From: an uncultured Pirellulaceae bacterium
GTDB taxonomy: Bacteria > Planctomycetota > Planctomycetia > Pirellulales > Pirellulaceae
Direction: 5' to 3'
NCBI GenBank assembly: GCA_938003615.1
Contig: CALKXO010000151.1
Coordinates: forward strand, 1 to 34,743
Length of the DNA: 34,743 bases
Shown: positions 9,360-16,889 of the stretch, piece after piece
Layout of the letters: every line of letters begins with the position of its first letter
Numbering within the stretch: position 1 is the stretch's first letter
Made by a program: the position numbers and the translations under genes
The notes under the pieces: model-generated
Told to the model about the DNA's origin: nothing
Database searches by the model: none
The model's input: only the letters and a program-made list of their open reading frames with translations

Positions 9360-10646
9360 CTACTCGGGCTCTTCATCTAAATAAGATAGCGCCAGCAGTG
9401 AGTAACTGGTCACCAGATTCGGATCGCCTTCGTACCAGCGATCAGCCGGATTGATCCACGATCCGTCAGCCTGCTGTTTATCAGAAAGCTGCTCCAGCAG
9501 ATCGGCTCGCCAATTGTGCGAAGTTCCATCGGAATCGACGACGAGCGGTTGACCGTACGCATGGAGCGCTTTGGCAAACACGTGGTAATAGTAAAACAGC
9601 CCCTGCTGCCCAACTCCCGGATTGGAACTCAGATCATAGTGGCGGCCAATCCAGTCCATCGCGGCTTTGACTCGTATGTCCTCTTTATCGAGCCCCGCAT
9701 AGAGGAAGCTTTTCAGGCCAGCGTAGGTCATCGACGCGTAACTACGCAGACCACCGACCGGCGTGTCCGGTTTGTTCTCCGCTTTAGATTCACCAGTGCC
9801 GACCGCTGAATAAACCATTCCGCCCAAATCGTCGTCACCGACCACCCGCGCGAATTGAGCATCATTGTATTGAGAAGGCAAGTTCTGACAGCGCGACATA
9901 AACACAACCGCATTTCTGATTGCTTTGCTGTTGCCTTCGGGCTGAGCTTCCTTGAGCGCGTCAAGGAAAAACGAAGTGTTCGACGCATCGGGACGTTTAT
10001 GTTTGCCATAGCCTTGGCCGCCGTAGTGACGACTGCTCGTCAGATGGCCTTCGCCTTCGTCCCATTGAATGCCTTTAACGTATGCGATGGCGTTTTCGAT
10101 GGTCTGGTCGTAACGCCCGTCATTGTTGGCTTGATGCAAGCACATGACTGAAACACTGGTTTCGTAGTTACGTAAATTGCTGTCTGGCGCATAGATGCCG
10201 CCGTTGGGACGTACGAAACCTTCGACGTACTTCAGGGCCAGCTGAACTTTTTCGTGGTTGACCGGAACTCCATTTTTCAGCAGCGCCGAAACGCACATCG
10301 CGGTAACCGCCGGGCCCAGCTGTTTGCTGAAAGAACCGTCTTGCGTGTCTTGCCCTTTCTCAAACAGAAAGGTCACACCTCGTGAAACCGTTTGCCGGTA
10401 CCGCGCGTTGTCTATTTCTACAGAAGGCTCAACTGCAGCGGGCTTAACGACTGCGGGCTTAACTGCAGTCGCTGAATTCGAGTCCTTGAGATGCGTTTGA
10501 GCGGATGCCGCTGCGGTAAGTACGGTTGCAGTGAATACTATTGCGACGGACAGGGTGGCGAACCGGAACGCAGTGGAAAAACCAAAGTTCCCGTAATTGC
10601 GATCGGAGCAATGAACATCATTTTTTCGCAAGTCAAATTCCATCAC
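9360..10646 (-). CDS. Secreted prenyltransferase/squalene-oxidase-repeat (squalene-hopene-cyclase-like alpha-barrel) protein
   Basis: Signal-like hydrophobic segment ATLSVAIVFTATVLTAAASAQ; repeated QDGSF / PNGGIY / ADGSW motifs; KGQDTQDGSFSKQLGPAVTAMCVSALL; GTG or ATG start directly after the groES stop. Confidence 0.8.
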   Translation of the reverse strand: MMEFDLRKNDVHCSDRNYGNFGFSTAFRFATLSVAIVFTATVLTAAASAQTHLKDSNSATAVKPAVVKPAAVEPSVEIDNARYRQTVSRGVTFLFEKGQDTQDGSFSKQLGPAVTAMCVSALLKNGVPVNHEKVQLALKYVEGFVRPNGGIYAPDSNLRNYETSVSVMCLHQANNDGRYDQTIENAIAYVKGIQWDEGEGHLTSSRHYGGQGYGKHKRPDASNTSFFLDALKEAQPEGNSKAIRNAVVFMSRCQNLPSQYNDAQFARVVGDDDLGGMVYSAVGTGESKAENKPDTPVGGLRSYASMTYAGLKSFLYAGLDKEDIRVKAAMDWIGRHYDLSSNPGVGQQGLFYYYHVFAKALHAYGQPLVVDSDGTSHNWRADLLEQLSDKQQADGSWINPADRWYEGDPNLVTSYSLLALSYLDEEPE

Positions 10647-10934
10647 TTACCCCATCACCGCAAGGATATCAGATTCGGTCATTATCAGAAGTTGCGTATC
10701 GTCGATGGTGATTTCGGTACCGGCGTAGTTAGAAAACAACACTCGGTCACCTTCCTCGACCTGAAAATCTGCGCGAGTCCCATCGGGCAGCATGCGGCCG
10801 TTGCCAACGGAAAGCACTTTTCCTTCTTGCGGTTTTTCACGAGCAGCTTCGGGAAGCAAAATTCCGCCAGCCGTTTTTTCCTCAGCGTCCATCCGTTTGA
10901 CAACAATCTTGTCACCAAGGGGTTCGATTCTCAT
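10647..10934 (-). CDS. groS: Co-chaperonin GroES
   Basis: From ATG 10934: MRIEPLGDKIVVKRMDAEEKTAGGILLPEAAREKPQEGKVLSVGNGRMLPDGTRADFQVEEGDRVLFSNYAGTEI. Confidence 0.95.
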   Translation of the reverse strand: MRIEPLGDKIVVKRMDAEEKTAGGILLPEAAREKPQEGKVLSVGNGRMLPDGTRADFQVEEGDRVLFSNYAGTEITIDDTQLLIMTESDILAVMG

Positions 10935-11185
10935 AATGTGCCTGGTTGAGATAAACATTGTTCTTCCGCGTCCGCCGAAGCTTCCCGGAACGGCGTTTAT
11001 TGTTTCATGGCGGCGGAGTAGATTCAAGCCAGCCAAAGTTGACGATCGGGTTTTCCGTGTCGTTTCCTTGCTGAATTATCATGGTTTTTCGTAAGCTTTA
11101 ACGATAATGGGTCCTTGACGGCCCATCTGGTCGACACCACTAGCACACGCCTAACGGGGGGACCAACATCAAACCGAAACGTCTC

Positions 11186-12085
11186 TTGAGAACGGTTCTT
11201 TCTATCCTTGCAACCGCACTGACTCTGTTCGTCGTACTTGCAATGGTCGTGGCAGGCCGTTTGATTGCGCCGGTTAACGGCCCGGTTCCGCTACCGGAGT
11301 TGAATCTGGCCAAATTTCCGGTGGAAGCGATCTCTATTCCAAATGCATCCGGAGAGGCACTGGCGGCGTGGCAGCTGATTCATCGCGACGCATCAGCAAC
11401 GATCGTTCTTTTGCACCCTTTACGGGCCGACCGACGAGCCATGTTGGGGCGCGCGAAGCTGTTTTATGCTGCCGGATTTTCGATCCTGATGATCGATTTC
11501 CAAGGGCACGGCGAAAGCCGGGGCGACGCGATCACGATGGGTTACCGCGAACGCAACAACGCGCGCACTGCAATTGAGTTTGTGCGCGACCAAAACCCAA
11601 GCCACAAAATTGGCGGCGTGGGATGGTCACTCGGCGGCGCGTCAACGCTGTTGGCAATGCCGCTTGAACTTGATGCTTTGGTTCTGGAATCCGTCTATCC
11701 AACCCTCACCGATGCCGTCCATGACCGGATCGCAATGCGGGCAGGACCGCTCCGGCACATTTTAGCGCCGGCGCTGCTATGGCAATTGAAACCAAGATTA
11801 GGATTCAATGCCGATGACTTGCGTCCCATCGATCGGCTAAAAGATGTTGCCTGCCCCGTCCTGTTTGCGGCAGGTGATCGAGACCAGCACACGCCCATCG
11901 ACGAAACGCACCGCATGTTTTCAGTGGCAGTGGAACCCAAGAAGTTAGTCATCTTTGAAGGGGCACACCACCAAGACCTCTTGGCGTTTGACCAAGAGCT
12001 CTACAAAACCGAAGTAGTCAATTTTATGATGCAGTACATGCTTGAGCCGTCGAGTACCAATTTTGACAAAAAGATTGGGGACTGA
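11186..12085 (+). CDS. Membrane-anchored/secreted alpha/beta hydrolase
   Basis: N-terminal hydrophobic ILATALTLFVVLAMVVAG; HPLRADRRAML, DFQGHGES, GVGWSLGGAS nucleophile elbow, FAAGDRDQHTP, EGAHHQDL; TTG start at 11186 in the track. Confidence 0.85.
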   Translation: MRTVLSILATALTLFVVLAMVVAGRLIAPVNGPVPLPELNLAKFPVEAISIPNASGEALAAWQLIHRDASATIVLLHPLRADRRAMLGRAKLFYAAGFSILMIDFQGHGESRGDAITMGYRERNNARTAIEFVRDQNPSHKIGGVGWSLGGASTLLAMPLELDALVLESVYPTLTDAVHDRIAMRAGPLRHILAPALLWQLKPRLGFNADDLRPIDRLKDVACPVLFAAGDRDQHTPIDETHRMFSVAVEPKKLVIFEGAHHQDLLAFDQELYKTEVVNFMMQYMLEPSSTNFDKKIGD

Positions 12086-12089
12086 AAAT

Positions 12090-13682
12090 TTAGCGATTCA
12101 TCACTTCGCCACCGTCACGCGTTAGCATGGCGCGTAGATCTTCGGGGGCCAACGAGACGGGGATTGAGTGAACTGAACCGTCGGCAAATGCAAATGTGAC
12201 GGTCTGCTCATTCTCCTGCTTAAGTCCGTTCCAAGGTTGACCAAGGTCGACTTCCCAGTCAGCAGGCTTGGTCCAGTAAACGGACTTGGCTGGATCGGTG
12301 CAGACAACGGCGATGGTATTACTGCTGCCGTCCCTGATGTCCGTGAACTTTGTGCCCTCTTTTTCTTGGAACATCATCCCCTTTCCATAAGGCAATTGGA
12401 CCGTCGTTCGCCAGTTAACATTGAGGTATTCGTTTTCAGGATCAGCATAACATTCCGGCATATCGCGCGAGATTCTCAGATTGTGCGCGCTGTTCCAAGG
12501 CTCATTCAGTCGAAATTTCTCATAAAGATCTTGCCGACCAAGCAACGGTAAGATCGCGACGCGCCAACTTAGCAACGGTCGTCCAGCATCGCTGTAGATA
12601 GCGTTGGGCGGAAACGACTGATTGGCCGATTCGTAGGCGAACAAGGCGTTGATCACTTGCTTCAAATTGTTTTGCCGACGAGGCCCCGCATTGTGCCCAC
12701 GCACCGAAGCCAGAAGTGGGACGAGTCTTTCCTTGTCCAAGAAAGGACTTAGGTTGAGCAAGACTCGGTTATCATCTACGGTCGGTTTCAGGGTATCCAA
12801 AATTTGCTGCCCCGAAGTCGCGCGAAATTCAGCGTTCGTCTGATTGACGGAGTACTTCATAATGGCAGAGACCAACCGTTGGCAGGTCTTCGCCGATTCC
12901 GCGTCGGTGCTGTGAATCACAACTCGCGCATTGGCCTTAGGCGGCAGATCGATCTTTAAGCCCCCCCAACTGATGCGGTCGGCTACCAAATCGCCAGTAG
13001 CTTCCTCAAAAGGTGAAGGCAATTGAGGCAACATTTCACGTACGACTCGTCGCGCGTCTTTGTTGCCGAACACCGCAAGGGCTGCTTGATAACCAACTAA
13101 TTCCTCCCACACAGCTTTGAATTCTGGTCGCTTTGGTTTACCCAAGGCCCACCGGTCAACGGTCGTCTGATCTGGTCCGCCAACAATCAATCCACCTCTG
13201 ATCGCCAGAGTCTTTGATTTGATCGGTAGCATGTCTGCAACGCTAGAAAGTGCCTCCAGCGCTTCCTCCGGATTCGCATCGTTGGCAAGGGTCGCCACCC
13301 AAACAGGCGCCTGCGTGTGCAAGTCTGACATCCGCGGTAAAACGGTGATGCGTTCGACGCCGCTGTCGACCAACGCGCTGATCGCGCCCTGAGCGGTGGT
13401 CGCAGAGAATTTCATATTGCCTGCTTCCGCTTCGGGAACAATGCCGAATTCGATCCCCCATTTGATGGCTTGAGGCAATCTCATCTGAGGTAGGTCGACC
13501 GTCGCAACGGCGACGACCTGTTCGGTCACCATCGATTGAATCGATGAGGGATCTTCTGCGCGTACGTGGTTAGCGAAAACACCCATGGCGAAAACACTCG
13601 TCGCGATAACATCCGTGGCAAGCACGATCGCGCTAATGTATTTTGAATCGATCTTCATTGTGATCCTCATTGTGATTCTCAT
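12090..13682 (-). CDS. DUF1559-like planctomycete protein
   Basis: RRQNNLKQVINALFAYESANQSFPPNAIYSDAGRPLLSWRVAILPLLGRQDLYEKFRLNEPWNSAHN, DGSSNTIAVV, FAFADGSVHSIP; start among 13682/13670/13658 (MRITMRITMKIDSK) more plausible than the TTG at 13742. Confidence 0.8.
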   Translation of the reverse strand: MRITMRITMKIDSKYISAIVLATDVIATSVFAMGVFANHVRAEDPSSIQSMVTEQVVAVATVDLPQMRLPQAIKWGIEFGIVPEAEAGNMKFSATTAQGAISALVDSGVERITVLPRMSDLHTQAPVWVATLANDANPEEALEALSSVADMLPIKSKTLAIRGGLIVGGPDQTTVDRWALGKPKRPEFKAVWEELVGYQAALAVFGNKDARRVVREMLPQLPSPFEEATGDLVADRISWGGLKIDLPPKANARVVIHSTDAESAKTCQRLVSAIMKYSVNQTNAEFRATSGQQILDTLKPTVDDNRVLLNLSPFLDKERLVPLLASVRGHNAGPRRQNNLKQVINALFAYESANQSFPPNAIYSDAGRPLLSWRVAILPLLGRQDLYEKFRLNEPWNSAHNLRISRDMPECYADPENEYLNVNWRTTVQLPYGKGMMFQEKEGTKFTDIRDGSSNTIAVVCTDPAKSVYWTKPADWEVDLGQPWNGLKQENEQTVTFAFADGSVHSIPVSLAPEDLRAMLTRDGGEVMNR

Positions 13683-13711
13683 CGAAAATTGTGAGTGGGA
13701 TAGGCTTCTAG

Positions 13712-13746
13712 CCCAATCGCAGAGCCTAATCGCAGAGCCCAATCGC
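13712..13746. repeat. Short 13-bp tandem repeat (~2.7 copies)
   Basis: cccaatcgcagag / cctaatcgcagag / cccaatcgc. Confidence 0.85.
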
Positions 13747-13775
13747 TCGCATGATTCGCGGCGGAAAAGCTCCTT

Positions 13776-15308
13776 CTACTCAAGGCGTAGCTCGAAACGT
13801 TTGCTATAAATGATCCCATCGCTGCGCGGCAGCTCCAACGTGGCAGTGCCATCCTTCAGCTGATACTCAAACGGCTTGTTCGTCGCCGGATTCAGCGGGA
13901 TCGGCACGACGGAAATGTCATCTAATGTCTCCGGTAACCGGCCCGTCTCCGCCGCGTGCATGCGAATGGCTTCGATCACACGTAAAGCATCAACGTCGCG
14001 TTGCACGCGCATTTGGCCAACGACAACTTGTTCCGTCGCTGGAAGAAGCATCGACGCGATGATTCCACCGGGGTGTAGAAACGCTTGTCGTTCGGCTTTC
14101 AACAGATTCTTCTCCTCCTGTCTCATTCCTTCCTTGGCCTGAGCAAACGGCAAGTAAATCCAACGTTCGGTGTCGTTGCTCAGTTTATTCAAACTTCTCA
14201 CCATCGAGGTCGTTAGTACCTGAGCCACTGGCATCGCCTCGACACGTTGAGCTTCCTCGCCGTTTTCAGTCAACTCCTGCTTGATGTTCTCATAACGCAA
14301 TATGCCAATGATGGTCGGCGCCAACCGCAAGGCAAGTTGTTGGGGCGTTGGCGAGGATGGATCACCGGAAAGCTCATCGTTTTGCATTCCTCTAATCGAT
14401 GCCGATGTGTCTGCAACGGATTGAGCAATCTCTACCACTAGCTGCCTCCATTGTTCAACGCTTTTAATCGTTCCTTCTGCTTCAAAGAGTTCGGGGAAGA
14501 TACGATTGATCATGGTCACGTCCATCCGAATCGAATCTCGCAAATCGACGATCGGACGTGGAAGCTCCGTTAGCGCCCAGTACATATTTGGTGAACCCGG
14601 AGTCGCCATCAAATCGATCATCGTGCCATTGGTAATGCCGGTTTCGGCTATCGCGACGAGGGAGCTAACAAGTAAGTCCATTTTGTTAACGCTTGCTGCC
14701 AATTGGTAGTTCATGCGCATGAGATGCACCGTGTCTTCAAAACGCTTCTCCGCAATCGCAACGCGCGTCTGCAGCGCCAAAACACGTGAAACGGATCGGG
14801 TGTCCTGGACGCTAGGCAACAAAAAACCGATCACGTCCGGCCCCCGCATGTCTTCTAAAACGTATCCCCATTCGCATCTTCGACAGCGCGTTGCTCGTTC
14901 GATATTTTGATTGATGTAATTGTCAAACAGCTTGGCGGCCTCTTTGGCTGGCGTGTTCAACAACTCCTCAATGGCGACGCCTGAATTGGAATTCCATTGG
15001 TCAAATGCATCTCCATATTTTTCGTAAGCTTGGTCCAGCGGTGTGCTCAGCGAACGATCCGCAAACGACCGCAGGTAGTGCGTGGCCGCGTTTCCCGCCG
15101 TAGTCTCATGTGGCAAAAACGAAAACCGGTACTTGAAAGTTGGAACTGGAGCCCGTGCTGGCGTGATTTTCATTCGGTAGACTTGGCCGTAGGCGCGCGG
15201 CCCTTCCATGTCCTCCACGGTCACTTGAGCGAAAACAGTGCATGAGGCACAGACCAACAACAGTGCTATTAAGCTGACGGATCTGCTGGTTTGCAAAAAC
15301 GAATTCAT
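13776..15308 (-). CDS. Secreted hypothetical protein
   Basis: Signal peptide MNSFLQTSRSVSLIALLLVCASCTVFAQ; long ORF; start overlaps the stop of the upstream gene (15305..15308). Confidence 0.75.
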   Translation of the reverse strand: MNSFLQTSRSVSLIALLLVCASCTVFAQVTVEDMEGPRAYGQVYRMKITPARAPVPTFKYRFSFLPHETTAGNAATHYLRSFADRSLSTPLDQAYEKYGDAFDQWNSNSGVAIEELLNTPAKEAAKLFDNYINQNIERATRCRRCEWGYVLEDMRGPDVIGFLLPSVQDTRSVSRVLALQTRVAIAEKRFEDTVHLMRMNYQLAASVNKMDLLVSSLVAIAETGITNGTMIDLMATPGSPNMYWALTELPRPIVDLRDSIRMDVTMINRIFPELFEAEGTIKSVEQWRQLVVEIAQSVADTSASIRGMQNDELSGDPSSPTPQQLALRLAPTIIGILRYENIKQELTENGEEAQRVEAMPVAQVLTTSMVRSLNKLSNDTERWIYLPFAQAKEGMRQEEKNLLKAERQAFLHPGGIIASMLLPATEQVVVGQMRVQRDVDALRVIEAIRMHAAETGRLPETLDDISVVPIPLNPATNKPFEYQLKDGTATLELPRSDGIIYSKRFELRLE

Positions 15309-15967
15309 AGTTGCTCCATGAGTTGGTGGTTTCTGAAACTGTTGGCCCTTAACGGCACAGGCTGCGGGCGCGGCCGGCGGTTGTAGACAACCGGTCGCAC
15401 AATCTCGCCTAATTCACTTGTACGCAGCATGCGATTTCTCATGGCCAGCACAGACGACGGGGAAGGCTGAAAGCGAAAGACGCTTTCCACCAACGGTTTG
15501 AAAAATTGATCAGCAGAATCAGGAACGTCGATCTGACCGTCGGCTATTTCATCGGCGGCATCGACGATCGTTGGATTGGCTTGTGTTGGCTGCAAAACTA
15601 GTTCGGGGATTTCTACAACAGATGTATTGGCCATCGGATTACCCTCACTGGCGGTTGGCGAAAATAAAGCGATCGCCAGCGCCGCCGAAAGTGTCGCAAA
15701 TGTTCCTGTCAAAGCGGGCCAGACCCAACGTGATCTAGAAGCGACCGCGGCAGCCGGAGTCTTATTCTCACTGGCCAGTGCAGCCGCCCAACCGGATTGA
15801 AACATTAGCGCATCGCGGTCAAGCGTCGATTCGCGCGGCACGGGTAAACTCCGCAGACTGCTTTCAAGAGCGCTTAACTCCGCTGGCAATTTGAATTCGT
15901 CGTATCTGGATTCGCCGTATCTGGATTCGCCGCATCTGGATTCGCCGCATCTGGATTCGTCGGACAT
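15305..15967 (-). CDS. Single-pass membrane protein, candidate anti-sigma factor for the upstream ECF gene
   Basis: Basic cytoplasmic-like N-terminus, TM WVWPALTGTFATLSAALAIALF, extracytoplasmic C-terminus; directly follows and overlaps the sigma factor gene. No zinc anti-sigma (HxxxCxxC) motif seen. Confidence 0.65.
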   Translation of the reverse strand: MSDESRCGESRCGESRYGESRYDEFKLPAELSALESSLRSLPVPRESTLDRDALMFQSGWAAALASENKTPAAAVASRSRWVWPALTGTFATLSAALAIALFSPTASEGNPMANTSVVEIPELVLQPTQANPTIVDAADEIADGQIDVPDSADQFFKPLVESVFRFQPSPSSVLAMRNRMLRTSELGEIVRPVVYNRRPRPQPVPLRANSFRNHQLMEQL

Positions 15968-16443
15968 GTTGTTTCCAATCGTGTTTTAATTTTCTTCAGC
16001 GCCGCCACATAGCGCCGCTGGGCATTGCTGGAAGACTGATTGGTCAGTTGACCAATCTGCTCCCAAGTCAGTGAACTCCAAATTCGTAGCGTCACCAATT
16101 CACGGTCCGCTGCTGCTAGGCTTCCAAGCGCTGCGTTTAGTGCTTGTAGATCTTCACTACTTCCTGTCTCTGAGACTCGTTGCTGATGCAGCTGCGCCGC
16201 ATGCTGCTCGTGGGCGGTACGGCGGCGTTCGCCGCGACCACGATTGAGCGCGTCATTGCGAATCACTCGATACAACCAAGCCGCTGGAGAATCGGGGAGT
16301 TCTTTCAGTCCGGCCAATTTCACCATCGCTTCTTGGACACAATCCTCCGGGGATACCGTCCATTGGGCCGCATATCTATGGAGCGCTTCGCCATGCTGCC
16401 GTAGCAGTTCTGCGATCAGTCGAGCATCAACAATGCGGGCCAA
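15874..16443 (-). CDS. ECF-type RNA polymerase sigma-70 factor
   Basis: EDCVQEAMVKLAGLKELPDSPAAWLYRVIRNDALNRGRGERRR (region 2) and LAAADRELVTLRIWSSLTWEQIGQLTNQSSSNAQRRYVAALKKIK (region 4). Confidence 0.9.
   Translation of the reverse strand: MARIVDARLIAELLRQHGEALHRYAAQWTVSPEDCVQEAMVKLAGLKELPDSPAAWLYRVIRNDALNRGRGERRRTAHEQHAAQLHQQRVSETGSSEDLQALNAALGSLAAADRELVTLRIWSSLTWEQIGQLTNQSSSNAQRRYVAALKKIKTRLETTCPTNPDAANPDAANPDTANPDTTNSNCQRS
15901..15960 (-). repeat. 4 x 15-bp tandem repeat inside a gene overlap
   Basis: cgtatctggattcgc / cgtatctggattcgc / cgcatctggattcgc / cgcatctggattcgt. Confidence 0.95.
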
Positions 16444-16889
16444 AGAATGGGCTCCTAGGAACGAGTTTCAGTGAAGAGACACCTGTCACTCTCTAGCTTC
16501 CCAGAAAAAATGGTCCGACGGTGCAGATTCTTCAGAAAGCGATAACCTGAGTAGAGCAATACTCAGAGTTAAGCGATAATATGCGGCTCTTCTTCAAACG
16601 CTCGTTTGACCCGTGAGTCCTGCAAAAACATTGAGTTGATTCAGCAGCCTGTTTAAATTTTGAGCAGATGTTTTGAGTTCGTGAGACCGCAAATTCTGCA
16701 CATAATTCAAACGGGAGCGTAGTTCTTTGTACTAAACCGCTGCGGTGCGATAGACAGGCATAGGCGGCCCCAAACAGGGGCAATTTGAGTCATGGAAAAC
16801 CAACGCTCAAAGAGAGAGAAAATGCGAGACACGAAGGTCAAGTGCCCGGCAAAAGTGCCTGCCTACTTCCGCCAAGCGAAAGTGGCGTT

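Noticed and set aside
11080-11180. Possible CIRCE (HrcA) operator upstream of groS
   Set aside because: No TTAGCACTC-N9-GAGTGCTAA-like inverted repeat was found.
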